DNA of 35,454 nucleotides, taken from positions 1 through 35,454 of the forward strand of contig JAJDEH010000117.1 of NCBI GenBank assembly GCA_029259935.1. The letters run 5' to 3'. The notes under the pieces are model-generated. The model saw only the letters and a program-made list of their open reading frames with translations, made no database searches and was not told the DNA's origin. The position numbers and the translations under genes are program-made. Below, piece by piece: positions 9,128-17,111 of the stretch (its first letter is position 1; each line of letters starts with the position of its first letter). Origin of the DNA: Planctomycetota bacterium (lineage in GTDB: Bacteria; Planctomycetota; Planctomycetia; Pirellulales; Pirellulaceae).

Positions 9128-9304
9128 ATGCGACGGACAGTTCCCAAGTTATGGGTTGCCCTTTTGGTTCTCTTAGGATGCGGAGACAGCAAACCACTTC
9201 CCAATGAAATTGAACGATGGCCTTACCGTAACCCATCCCGCAATGTGCGGACTGAGAAGGCCTGTCTCCATTCTCGCCATTTCCGCGCCGGAAGAATGGT
9301 CTGA
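9128..9304 (+). CDS. Possible short lipoprotein (58 residues)
   Basis: A short frame with an ATG at 9128 encodes a lipoprotein signal peptide: MRRTVPKLWVALLVLLGCGD, with two Arg residues, a hydrophobic core and a lipobox LLGC whose Cys18 would be lipidated. The remaining 40 residues include PNEIERWPYRNP and end at a TGA at 9302. No family is recognised. It lies 160 bases upstream of the ECF sigma gene on the same strand. The signal is convincing but the mature part is short, so it may be the remnant of a longer lipoprotein gene broken by a frameshift. Confidence 0.45.
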   Translation: MRRTVPKLWVALLVLLGCGDSKPLPNEIERWPYRNPSRNVRTEKACLHSRHFRAGRMV

Positions 9305-9339
9305 CTCCTTGAAGATGCCCGAATTTCCGCTCATTTTTG

Positions 9340-9368
9340 TTGGAATCGTGTTGTGGAGTGTGTATAAG
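9340..9368 (+). promoter_or_regulatory. Candidate sigma70-type promoter for the ECF sigma operon
   Basis: TTGGAA (9340-9345), a 17-base spacer and TATAAG (9363-9368) match sigma70 boxes at 4 and 5 of 6 positions. It lies about 98 bases before the GTG start of the sigma gene. An ECF-type autoregulatory promoter is not recognised. Confidence 0.4.
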
Positions 9369-9466
9369 AAAAGACTGCTTTTAAAGTGGTTGCTCTTCCC
9401 CATGGACAGCCGCACCTCTCTTTGGGGCCTTGGCAATTCGGCCCAAAAGAACAGAACAGAAAAATT

Positions 9467-10078
9467 GTGACAGACTCCAGCGATAGTATTGAGTGTTCGC
9501 TTAGTTCAATCACCTCGTCGTGGCTCCAGCAAGCCCGAAATGGCGATGATGATGCTTGGGATCGGTTGGAAACGGCTTACCGGCGTTTGGTGGGCTGGTG
9601 GTGTAGCAAGAGCGGGATTCCCTCCCAGGACATCGACGATGTGGCACAAGAAGTCTTCGCCAGCGTGGTGAAGGCCCTACCACGTTTTGAGCACAAGTCG
9701 TTTCGCGGGTTTCTGTGGACGGTGACGAGCAACAAGATTCAGGACTATTGGCGGCAACACAAGAAGTACCAAGCGGCGCAAGGCGGAAGCAGTATTCAGC
9801 AGATCCTTGCAAACGTAGAAGCTGAGTCGGCCAGGAAGTTGGGATCCGTGGATCAGGCGACAAAGATCGTCTTTGACTCCGTGGTCCGGCTGGTGAAGGG
9901 AGAATTCTCAGAGATGCACTGGCAAGCTTTTTGGAGAGTCACCGTTGAGGGAAAACCTGCCGGGGATGTCGCGGACGAACTGGGGATTACTCGCAATCAG
10001 GTCTATCTTTCCAAATCCCGAATTCTTCGCAGAATTCGCCAAGAATTCGGCGACGAGGTATTCGACCATCGCACTTAG
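9467..10078 (+). CDS. ECF-family RNA polymerase sigma factor
   Basis: ECF sigma factors direct RNA polymerase to stress or signal-dependent promoters. The frame is open from 9386, but the first 27 codons are not sigma-like; a GTG at 9467 gives 203 residues, normal for the family. Region 2 spans about 17-90 with DDVAQEVFASVVKALPRF and the DNA-melting part FRGFLWTVTSNKIQDYWRQ. Region 4 spans about 140-195 and ends in the helix-turn-helix AGDVADELGITRNQVYLSKS. The gene is followed after 36 bases by a kinase carrying a zinc finger, the arrangement known for planctomycete ECF groups controlled by Ser/Thr kinases. No classical anti-sigma gene is adjacent; the kinase zinc finger may serve that purpose. 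Function as a sigma factor is secure, its regulon is unknown. Confidence 0.92.
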   Translation: MTDSSDSIECSLSSITSSWLQQARNGDDDAWDRLETAYRRLVGWWCSKSGIPSQDIDDVAQEVFASVVKALPRFEHKSFRGFLWTVTSNKIQDYWRQHKKYQAAQGGSSIQQILANVEAESARKLGSVDQATKIVFDSVVRLVKGEFSEMHWQAFWRVTVEGKPAGDVADELGITRNQVYLSKSRILRRIRQEFGDEVFDHRT

Positions 10079-10114
10079 CACCAAACGGAATTACCAGTTA
10101 GTTAGGCACGCTGG

Positions 10115-12040
10115 ATGAACGCCTCCGAGCAGTCCGCCGAATTGCATTGTTTCAGCGATGAAATCCTGCGCGATTTTAACACGGGAAGACTACAAGACCC
10201 GCACCTGGAACTAAGAGTGTCGGAGCATCTGGGTGCATGCGATCAATGCGAATCGCGAATATCAAGTCTTCCGCTAGACACGATCGGTAGATTGCTGCGC
10301 GAGCCTGATCCGTTGGAGCAGCCACCCGAGTCAGGGCAAGTTGGCCACAACCGAGCACAGGCTTCGACAAGATCTTTGCTTAAGAGTCACTCGGAAAACA
10401 CCGATGTCGGGGAGCGGGTCACGGCGTCAGTACCTGCGGAAACCCTGCCCGTCAGGATCGATCGATATTTTGTCATCCGCGAACTAGGAAAAGGGGGATT
10501 TGCTCAAGTCTATTTGGCCAAAGACCCCGATCACGATCGCCAAGTCGCCATCAAAGTGCCTCGGCCGGACAAATTGAATACCAAGGAGGCGCGTCGTGAA
10601 TTTCTCAAGGAAGCCCGCACCGTCGCGGTATTAGAGCATCCAAACATCGTGCCGCTCTACGACTGCCGGGAATTGGACGATGGACGTTGCATTGTGGTGA
10701 TGAAGTACATCGAAGGCGGCACGTTGCAGGAAGCCATGAAGACCGAACGATTCGACCACCGACGCTCCGCGAAACTAGTGGCGACGATTGCAGACGCGCT
10801 GCACTATGCCCACGGCCAGTGCATCTGGCATCGCGACGTGAAGCCCGCGAATATCCTGCTGGACAAAGAGGGCAATCCGTACCTCAGCGACTTTGGCCTG
10901 GCAATCCACGAAGACCAGCAACATCTGCATGCCAACGAAGTGGCGGGAACCTACGCGTACATGTCCCCCGAACAAATCCTGGGTGGAGCCGGCCAGCTTG
11001 ATGGCCGGAGTGATGTTTGGAGTTTGGGCGTTGTGTTCTATGAACTATTGACGCGACAGCGTCCGTTTCGAGGCGCTACATTGGACCAGATTAGAGATGC
11101 GATTCAACATCTCGCACCCCGGCCGCCAGGGAGTCCTGACCGACCTGTTCCCCACAAGTTGGGTGCGATTTGCAATCGTTGTTTGAAGAAGAACACAGAA
11201 GAACGGTATGCTACCGCCGCGAACTTGGCGAGTGACCTTCGCGTTTTTCTCCGTCGACGTCAACGGATTGTCGCAACGTTGATGGCGAGTTTGGTCTGTT
11301 TGTCGGTGAGCGGCATTGCAATTGGGTACGCTAGATCCGATGCGCCGTGGACCCATTCCAGCGAGTCAGGCCGAGCTTCCCAGCGGAGTGTTGGGGAGTT
11401 GAATTTGGACGATGACCATCAACCCAAACTGCGGGAGCTGAAGAATGGACTCGACTCGGCGGACCGCTACCTCGTGCCGTTGGCCTGGCCCACGAGTGAG
11501 AAGAACGATTTCTACAAAATGCTGAAACCCAACGGGCGGGTGGCGATCAAGTCTTCCTCGTTCTTCGCTTGTTTTGAAACGAATCGTCCTACAGCCCAGC
11601 ATTACCGAATGCGAGCCGAGGCGGACTTGCATTCCCCACATGCCGCGGCCGGAGTGGTGGTTGGTATTCACGAAACTTCCCCGTCGCCCAAAGAATTTCG
11701 CTGCCTTGTCGCCTCTGTCAGCAGCCACCCTCCTCTGGAAGGAATGTGGGTCACAGTCGAGGAAAGCCAAATCCGCCAGATCGCCTTCGCCAAGTGGGAA
11801 CTGCAGGGGCTGCGTCGAATCGAGCGCTTCAAGTTGGAAGGCACACGCGCCCGGAATGTACGCTTGGAAATTGAGATCAACGACGAGAGAGTCGCATCGA
11901 TGAAATATAACGGCAAGCTAATTGAAGAGGTGGTTGCCGCTCTAAGTGAGGTTAGAGTACCTGACGAAACAAGATGTGGAATTGTTGTAAAAGGACATGT
12001 TGTCTTTCATTCAATCAACTGTGAGGAGCTTGCGCGATGA
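10115..12040 (+). CDS. Membrane Ser/Thr protein kinase with N-terminal zinc finger
   Basis: A 641-residue Hanks-type kinase, probably regulating the upstream ECF sigma factor. Residues 10-60 hold an anti-sigma-like zinc finger, His38-x3-Cys42-x2-Cys45. The kinase domain (about 115-375) is complete: glycine loop GKGGFAQV (125-132), Lys147 in VAIKVPRP, catalytic HRDVKPANILLD with Asp241, Asp259 of the DFG, and GTYAYMSPEQ. One transmembrane helix (about 385-405) follows, then a Ser-rich linker and a beta-rich outer domain of about 190 residues (450-641). The pattern near its end, with FKLEGTRARNVRLEIEINDE and GIVVKGHVVFHSI, suggests a jelly-roll sensor like LamG or DUF1080 domains; that is inference. 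Its TGA overlaps the ATG of the next gene, implying translational coupling. The kinase call is secure. Confidence 0.95.
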   Translation: MNASEQSAELHCFSDEILRDFNTGRLQDPHLELRVSEHLGACDQCESRISSLPLDTIGRLLREPDPLEQPPESGQVGHNRAQASTRSLLKSHSENTDVGERVTASVPAETLPVRIDRYFVIRELGKGGFAQVYLAKDPDHDRQVAIKVPRPDKLNTKEARREFLKEARTVAVLEHPNIVPLYDCRELDDGRCIVVMKYIEGGTLQEAMKTERFDHRRSAKLVATIADALHYAHGQCIWHRDVKPANILLDKEGNPYLSDFGLAIHEDQQHLHANEVAGTYAYMSPEQILGGAGQLDGRSDVWSLGVVFYELLTRQRPFRGATLDQIRDAIQHLAPRPPGSPDRPVPHKLGAICNRCLKKNTEERYATAANLASDLRVFLRRRQRIVATLMASLVCLSVSGIAIGYARSDAPWTHSSESGRASQRSVGELNLDDDHQPKLRELKNGLDSADRYLVPLAWPTSEKNDFYKMLKPNGRVAIKSSSFFACFETNRPTAQHYRMRAEADLHSPHAAAGVVVGIHETSPSPKEFRCLVASVSSHPPLEGMWVTVEESQIRQIAFAKWELQGLRRIERFKLEGTRARNVRLEIEINDERVASMKYNGKLIEEVVAALSEVRVPDETRCGIVVKGHVVFHSINCEELAR

Positions 12041-12402
12041 ATGATGAATTGCAAAGTAAGAATGGTTATGGGCCCTTAAACGTCGACATCGTCAGCGCCG
12101 TTTGTACGGTGGAAGGGTTTACCGCGGAAGTGGCAGTGGTTCTTACCATTCAACGTACGGCGAACGAAGAAATTGAAGATGTAAACGTATATATTGCGGG
12201 GACGAGCGTTGAGCCCACGGAACGTGGCAACAGCCCTCAACAATCGGGCAGCATCTTCCTTCATACCTACGACGCCACTGAGTTCGTTTCGTGCGATGGG
12301 GACTACCTCGTTGAAGCAGATGTTACGTACATCGAACGCCATGCCCCGGCAACTGCGACCCCCGTCAGCGTACATTGTGCCCCCTGTGAAGGCACTCCAT
12401 GA
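12037..12402 (+). CDS. Small hypothetical protein coupled to the kinase gene
   Basis: The ATG at 12037 overlaps the kinase stop (ATGA), which strongly supports translation. The 121-residue product has no signal peptide or membrane helix and looks all-beta, with strands such as FTAEVAVVLTIQRT and VNVYIAGTSV. It ends in the Cys pair VSVHCAPCEG, and two further Cys lie inside. I do not recognise a family. Being in the sigma/kinase operon, it may be a kinase substrate or signal-sensing partner, but nothing in the sequence shows this. Confidence 0.7.
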   Translation: MNDELQSKNGYGPLNVDIVSAVCTVEGFTAEVAVVLTIQRTANEEIEDVNVYIAGTSVEPTERGNSPQQSGSIFLHTYDATEFVSCDGDYLVEADVTYIERHAPATATPVSVHCAPCEGTP

Positions 12403-12474
12403 GCAGCGTTGCGAGAAATTCTGCAATGTCAATTCGCTGCTCTCTTGACAACAACTACATGGAAACTAACCACA

Positions 12475-12882
12475 ATGAATACTCATGAATGTTCCCCAAA
12501 ACCGACCGTGACGCCCACGCAAGCACCTAGCACCACGGATGTGAAAGGCCACGCGTTTGGGCAAGATTGTCATCGCTGCGAGTTGGTGGCTCGTTGCTGT
12601 GATTGTGTTGGAAAAGAAGCAAGGCTGTATATTCGCGTTGACGTCTACACCGTTCGGAAGTCTGATCAGTCTGCGGTTCCTCAAATCGCAGTGAACGGCG
12701 TGCTGATCGCGGAAGACGACATTTCCGCGAGCGTGCCAATCCAACACGAGGGCTGCTGGCTGCAGTCATTTTTCGCTGAGCGTCGTGTCCGTAATGACCG
12801 ACGTCACCGAGTGACAGCAAACGCCGCGCTGGAACTTAGCGCTGTGGGGGTTGTTACCTGTGGCACGCCTCCTACCGAGTAG
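12475..12882 (+). CDS. Small Cys-rich hypothetical protein, last gene of the sigma/kinase operon
   Basis: The frame is open from 12409; the ATG at 12475 gives 135 residues and a natural polar N-terminus (MNTHECSPKPTVTPTQ). A cluster of cysteines follows at about 32-45 (DCHRCELVARCCDCVG), suggesting metal binding. The rest is beta-rich, with the strand LYIRVDVYTVRKS and the end ALELSAVGVVTCGTPPTE. That end resembles the close of the preceding protein (Cys then Gly/Thr/Pro), so the two may be distant paralogues. No signal peptide or membrane helix is visible. It lies 72 bases after the previous gene on the same strand. Function is unknown. Confidence 0.6.
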   Translation: MNTHECSPKPTVTPTQAPSTTDVKGHAFGQDCHRCELVARCCDCVGKEARLYIRVDVYTVRKSDQSAVPQIAVNGVLIAEDDISASVPIQHEGCWLQSFFAERRVRNDRRHRVTANAALELSAVGVVTCGTPPTE

Positions 12883-13009
12883 TGGCGGGCATCGACCAGT
12901 CACGCGCTGAACAGTCCGGTACTGATCCAACCAAGAAAAGCGAATGAGGAGGGTGGTCGTTGGGTCAAATTGAACCGTGGACGTTAGTTAGCAGCCTGTT
13001 GAAAAACAC

Positions 13010-13108
13010 GTAGGCCGGACCGAGGAGCAAAGTGACGACGTTCCGGCATCCACGATTTGAGGTGAAACTGCGAACTGCCGGAGCAGCGCTTCGCTTGATC
13101 CGGCCTAC
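13010..13108. repeat. Palindromic intergenic repeat (REP/MITE-like)
   Basis: GTAGGCCGGA at 13010-13019 is matched by TCCGGCCTAC at 13099-13108. The inner parts are related too: each arm continues into an AGC-rich segment and then TCCGGCA (read inward), so the roughly 100-base element folds as a long imperfect hairpin. It sits between convergent transcription units (12475-12882 plus, 13116-13679 minus). This form is typical of dispersed palindromic elements mobilised by transposases acting at a distance. Confidence 0.6.
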
Positions 13109-13115
13109 ACAATTC

Positions 13116-13679
13116 CTATCCCTCTATTTTTGAACCTGCCTTTTTCTGGTTTGCACATTCATGTCGCTCTTGGGTCAAGGCGCACAATTCATCAAATGCA
13201 TCCCTACTGGGTAGATACGATGCAATGATTGAAGACTTCTTTCCGTTACTTCGATAGATGTACAGACAACGCTGGCCAGCCACTTCAGCAGTGGAGACGG
13301 CATGGATTTCATCAAAAGTGACTTCCGTTTCACTGGAGGACCAGTGTGATTCTGGAAGTATGACGGAGCGTTTCGTGAGTACGATTCGCTGACGGAGCAG
13401 TAGGCGGCGAAGAAACAATAGTGCAGACCAGCCAACAAAGGCGAGGCTCCCAGCGCAAAGCACCCAATAGAAGACAGTAGCGGCGCCCGGCTGCAACCGG
13501 ATGATTCTGAAAACGACAAGGCCGCGATCATTGGACGCAGCCGCGTTCGCCAGCACCGCGGCGCATGCGCCAAAAAAAATTGCACCGACGAGGATCACAG
13601 AACCACTCGGCTTATACTCATATTCGCGGTCGCTGACATCATCAAACGTCGGATCGTGGCGAGCCATCGCATCTCGCAA
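13116..13679 (-). CDS. Two-helix membrane protein with a PH-like C-terminal domain
   Basis: The 187-residue product has an acidic cytoplasmic N-terminus, two hydrophobic helices (about 25-48, containing ILVGAIFFGACAAVLANAA, and about 66-92), and a cytoplasmic C-terminal domain. That domain begins with IVLTKRSVILPES and continues with VTFDEIHAVSTAEVAGQRCLY, the strand pattern of bacterial PH-like domains (DUF304 and relatives). Such proteins sit in the inner membrane; most have no assigned function. The fold is inferred from pattern only. It stands alone on the minus strand; the palindromic repeat lies just beyond its 3' end. Confidence 0.7.
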   Translation of the reverse strand: MRDAMARHDPTFDDVSDREYEYKPSGSVILVGAIFFGACAAVLANAAASNDRGLVVFRIIRLQPGAATVFYWVLCAGSLAFVGWSALLFLRRLLLRQRIVLTKRSVILPESHWSSSETEVTFDEIHAVSTAEVAGQRCLYIYRSNGKKSSIIASYLPSRDAFDELCALTQERHECANQKKAGSKIEG

Positions 13680-13973
13680 TCAAGAGAACGAAATCGCGGG
13701 ACATTCCGCGTCCCTTGGTTGTCTACCCTATCTATTTTCCACCTGGCCGCAAGTTCCCAGTTCTGGGCTCTTGCTTCAGCCGGAAACATGGGAATCGTGG
13801 AAGAGCGAGTTTCCACATCCTGAATCATGAACTCGAAGAGCTTTTCCGGGATAAAGCGACGATCGGATCGGTAACTGTGTACGTGGCGGGGAAAGAGCGT
13901 TAGGATGTTGGGTCCAGGCAACAACCGAGCTTCGGGAAGACAACCATACGTTCAAGTATTCAGGGTTCGTCGC

Positions 13974-15164
13974 ATGGTAAGCCAGTCCGCCGATCCATCT
14001 CGTCCGGCGCAATCGCCGCGTAAACGTCTTCCTACTTCTCAACCGACATCGGCCCCTGAAGCGAAGTCGAAAAAGTCCGCGCCTCCGGTGAAGAAGAGGA
14101 AGCCTCCCAGGAAGAAAAAAGCGTCGGAAGTTGCAATTGATTTGACTACGCAGACGGGCAAGGTCGGAATCGCGGCTCTGCTGGCGATGGCGCCATCTTG
14201 GCTCATCAGCATGGTCATTCACGGGGTAGCCGTGCCGGTGTTGGCGGTGATTACTATTTCGTCAATAAGCGACCGGGAACAGTTTGTTATCGCTTCTGGT
14301 CCCGTGGAAGTTGCGGACGACCTGGACGAAGTCGAATTCGAGCTTGAGATTCCCAAGGAATTAGATCTCAGCGACGAGGCGTCGTTTGACACACCCACGA
14401 TCGATCCCGGAGCGATCGACTTTGGCGATCTGGCGGCACCGGTCGAGGTGATGGAAACGAACGTGAGTGAGCTGATGCTGGCAAAATCATCCGTCGCGGA
14501 GATCGGCGCGCTGTTTGGTACCGACGGCAAAGGCATGGCCTCCTTTGGTGACGGCATGAAGGGTGCCGCGATGTTCTTCGGCACCAAGTCGAAAGGAAAT
14601 CGTTTTTGTTTCTTGGTCGACAATTCCAACAGCATGGGCGGCGGCAAGTTGGAAACGGCGCTGCTCGAACTTGGCCAAGCTGTCAATACTCTGCAACCGA
14701 AGCAAAAGTTCTACATCATCTTCTACAGCGATACGGCGTATCCTCTGTTCCATCCCGAGAAGATTCCTGACATGGTGCCGGCGACCGACAAGAACAAAAG
14801 TCGAGTTGCTCAGTGGCTGCCGCGGATTGAGATGTGTTTGCGGACCGACGGCAAGGACGCTCTGCAAATGGCGCTTGAGCTTCGTCCTGATGTGATCTAC
14901 ATCCTTGGGGACGGTGCCTTTACCGACAAGACCGCCGACCTGCTGGTCGCGAACCCCATCGAAGACGTCGTCATTCACACGCTGGGCATGAACGTCAAGC
15001 CCAACGTGGTCGCGGACTTCAGTGGCATCGCCATGAAACACAAGGGCACTTATAAGGACGTTGGCGTTTCATCCGAGGGCAAGGCGATGAGCAAAGCTAA
15101 GCCGGTTCCGAAAAACAATTCTCGGAAGTCGATCTGGGGCCTGAAGCTGCCTGTCAAGAAATAG
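13974..15164 (+). CDS. Membrane-anchored VWA-domain protein
   Basis: The protein starts with a Lys/Pro-rich cytoplasmic region (about 1-65), followed by a transmembrane helix (about 85-115, MAPSWLISMVIHGVAVPVLA), an acidic linker and a von Willebrand factor A domain (about 205-370). The metal-binding MIDAS motif DxSxS is intact as DNSNS (Asp216, Ser218, Ser220), with further family features LRTDGKDALQMAL and IYILGDGAFTD. VWA domains bind protein ligands through a divalent metal. The start is uncertain: I prefer the ATG at 13974 (396 residues), but an ATG at 13905 would add 23 residues. The tail is Lys-rich. It is monocistronic and its partner is unknown. Similar VWA proteins with a TM helix and acidic linker are common in planctomycetes. 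Confidence 0.85.
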   Translation: MVSQSADPSRPAQSPRKRLPTSQPTSAPEAKSKKSAPPVKKRKPPRKKKASEVAIDLTTQTGKVGIAALLAMAPSWLISMVIHGVAVPVLAVITISSISDREQFVIASGPVEVADDLDEVEFELEIPKELDLSDEASFDTPTIDPGAIDFGDLAAPVEVMETNVSELMLAKSSVAEIGALFGTDGKGMASFGDGMKGAAMFFGTKSKGNRFCFLVDNSNSMGGGKLETALLELGQAVNTLQPKQKFYIIFYSDTAYPLFHPEKIPDMVPATDKNKSRVAQWLPRIEMCLRTDGKDALQMALELRPDVIYILGDGAFTDKTADLLVANPIEDVVIHTLGMNVKPNVVADFSGIAMKHKGTYKDVGVSSEGKAMSKAKPVPKNNSRKSIWGLKLPVKK

Positions 15165-15194
15165 CGGAAGGGAGCCGATCGGTACGGCAGGGGC

Positions 15195-15342
15195 GCCAAT
15201 AATGGGACAGGCACCGAGTCGCCACCACTGAAACAGCCGCACAAGACAATAACACTCGGAGCCAATAATGGGACAGGCACCGAGTCGCCACCACTGAAAC
15301 AGCCGCACAAGGCAATAACACTCGGAGCCAGTCCCATTATTG
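15195..15342. repeat. 66-bp tandem repeat (two copies) plus inverted end
   Basis: Two units, 15195-15260 and 15261-15326, differ at one base (15245 against 15311). Each begins with CAATAATGGGACAGGCACC after GC. Directly after the second unit the inverse, GTCCCATTATTG, appears at 15331-15342, so the block is bounded by inverted copies of the same 12-base word. The word resembles a dispersed intergenic element I know from planctomycete and related genomes (ATGGGACAGGCACC); that link is recollection, not a search. Confidence 0.75.
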
Positions 15343-15545
15343 ACTCCTTCGCGCTTAACGCGTCCAAGTTAGGTTCTATTATGGTGAGGTCCACCCAACC
15401 CTACACCGATTTCGTTTCGCGAGGGCGTTACCAACACTTCTTTTCACTGTGAATGACCCCCGTGGAAACCGCGAATTGCGCGGCAGCCAACCCGAGGATT
15501 AGCGGCGCGCCCGAAGATCAGCCGACTAACAGGTGCAAGCGGCTA
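15343..15545. other. Remaining spacer between the tandem repeat and the rpmE promoter
   Basis: Together with the repeat this makes a 480-base stretch without a gene (15165-15644). Apart from the repeat and the rpmE promoter and ribosome site I see nothing in it. The frame open from 15453 is only the upstream extension of rpmE. Confidence 0.5.
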
Positions 15546-15574
15546 TTGCCGGTTGGCCCATCGGGTGATATATT
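15546..15574 (+). promoter_or_regulatory. Sigma70-type promoter for rpmE
   Basis: TTGCCG (15546-15551), a 17-base spacer and TATATT (15569-15574) match the -35 and -10 boxes at 4 and 5 of 6 positions. The start of transcription would lie about 65 bases before the rpmE ATG. Confidence 0.5.
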
Positions 15575-15644
15575 TGTGGTTTCGCCATCGCGGACGGCGA
15601 GTGCAATTACCTTGAAGTCTCCTTCCACGCAAGGAGTTAAGGCA

Positions 15645-15905
15645 ATGAAAGAAGGCATCCACCCCAACTATGTCGAAACCGCGGTTACCTGTGGTTGCGG
15701 CAACTCTTTCACGACGCACAGCACTCGTCCGGAATTGAAGGTCGACATCTGCAACATGTGCCATCCTTTCTATACTGGCAAGTTGAAATACATCGACACG
15801 GCCGGCCGTATCGAAAAATTCCAGACTAAGTTTGCCAAGGGCACCTACGCCAGCCTTCAAAAGAAGAAGGTCAAAAAGAAGGTCAAGCCCGAGGCGGAAT
15901 CCTAG
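15645..15905 (+). CDS. rpmE: 50S ribosomal protein L31
   Basis: L31 sits on the large ribosomal subunit near the bridge to the small subunit. The start is fixed by a strong Shine-Dalgarno (AAGGAG at 15631-15636) eight bases before the ATG at 15645. The 86-residue protein opens with [20 protein letters not shown] and carries the zinc-binding cysteines Cys16, Cys18, Cys36 and Cys39, so it is the zinc-containing (C+) form. The usual [20 protein letters not shown] core is present in two adjoining parts. A Lys-rich extension ends the protein. It heads a translation cluster: prfA follows after 114 bases, then prmC. Confidence 0.97.
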   Translation: MKEGIHPNYVETAVTCGCGNSFTTHSTRPELKVDICNMCHPFYTGKLKYIDTAGRIEKFQTKFAKGTYASLQKKKVKKKVKPEAES

Positions 15906-16019
15906 CCTTTCTTCCATCCAACGTCGCGTGTTACGATCGTTGGTTCCGTGCGTACCTTCATGATCGTGCGCGCACTTCCCGCTGTATTTCATTTGTAAAA
16001 CCCGCCGGGTGATACTTCC

Positions 16020-17093
16020 ATGCGCGAAATGCTCGAGGAAAAGCTGTCGCGGTTCGAAGACCTTGAACAGCAAATGTCCGACCCCAAGGTGCAAGGCGAC
16101 TCCAATCGCATCGCCGCCGTGGCGCGCGAACATGGTTCGCTCGCCAAGCTGGCGACCAAGTATCGCCGCTTCAAGGACGTGATTCGTGAAATCGCCGGGG
16201 TTAACGAAATGGCCAAGAGCGAGGACCCCGAAGAACGGGAAATGGCCTTGGCGGAGTTGCCGGAACTGAAGGAAGCTCGTGAAAAATTGTGGGAAGAGCT
16301 GCTGGAAATGACCGTTGGCGGCGAGGATGCGAACCGCAGCCGTTGCGTCATTGAAATTCGCGCCGGGACCGGCGGCGATGAAGCGGCGTTGTTTGCTCGC
16401 GACTTGTTCGAGATGTACAAGCGACACGCCGAATCAAAGAATTGGAAGTTTGAGATCATGGGGGCCAGCCCGACGGAACTTGGCGGCTTCAAGGAAATCT
16501 GCGTGGGCGCTTCGGGCGAAGGGGTGTTCCGCGAACTGCAATATGAAAGCGGTGGCCACCGCGTGCAGCGAGTTCCCGAAACCGAAGCCAAGGGCCGCAT
16601 TCATACATCGGCCGCGACCGTGGCCGTCATGCCCGAACCGGAAGACGTGGAAATCGACCTCAAACAAGATGATTACCGAATCGACAAAACTCACGCCAGC
16701 GGACCGGGCGGACAGCATGTGAACAAAACCGAGTCGGCAATCCGCTTGACGCACCACGAGTCGGGCATTGTCGTTTACATACAAGACGAGAAAAGCCAGC
16801 ACAAGAATCTGGCCAAAGCGCTGCGAGTTTTAAAATCTCGACTGTATGAACACAAGCGTCAGGAAGAGGAACAGAAGCGGTCCGACCAGCGCAAGTCGCT
16901 GATCGGTTCCGGCGATCGCAGCCAGCGAATTCGGACGTATAATTTCCCCGAGAATCGGGTCACCGATCATCGCATTAATCTGACATTGTACAAACTCGAT
17001 CAGATCATCTCCGGCAACATCCAGCCGATCACCGACGCGCTCATTGATCACGATCGCGAAGAGTTGCGTGGATCGATGGGCGATCTCGACTAA
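16020..17093 (+). CDS. prfA: Peptide chain release factor 1
   Basis: RF1 recognises UAA and UAG in the ribosomal A site and triggers hydrolysis of peptidyl-tRNA. At 357 residues it has the usual length. The GGQ motif is at 230-232 within [20 protein letters not shown]. The stop-codon recognition tripeptide, PxT in RF1, appears as Pro186-Glu187-Thr188 in [20 protein letters not shown], which separates it from RF2 (SPF). The N-terminal helical domain contains [13 protein letters not shown]. It is followed after 18 bases by prmC, whose product methylates the glutamine of its GGQ. Confidence 0.98.
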   Translation: MREMLEEKLSRFEDLEQQMSDPKVQGDSNRIAAVAREHGSLAKLATKYRRFKDVIREIAGVNEMAKSEDPEEREMALAELPELKEAREKLWEELLEMTVGGEDANRSRCVIEIRAGTGGDEAALFARDLFEMYKRHAESKNWKFEIMGASPTELGGFKEICVGASGEGVFRELQYESGGHRVQRVPETEAKGRIHTSAATVAVMPEPEDVEIDLKQDDYRIDKTHASGPGGQHVNKTESAIRLTHHESGIVVYIQDEKSQHKNLAKALRVLKSRLYEHKRQEEEQKRSDQRKSLIGSGDRSQRIRTYNFPENRVTDHRINLTLYKLDQIISGNIQPITDALIDHDREELRGSMGDLD

Positions 17094-17111
17094 ACGCACG
17101 AGCGGTCCGTC

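Noticed and set aside
9204..9470. 88-codon frame ending at the GTG of the sigma gene
   Set aside because: No ribosome site and no family; it overlaps the lipoprotein candidate in another frame and contains the candidate promoter.
15195..15342. Tandem repeat considered as a CRISPR array
   Set aside because: Units are contiguous with no variable spacers, only two copies, and no cas gene is near.
15050..15394. Minus-strand frame with an internal 22-residue duplication
   Set aside because: The duplication is only the translation of the 66-bp tandem repeat; the frame also overlaps the VWA gene.
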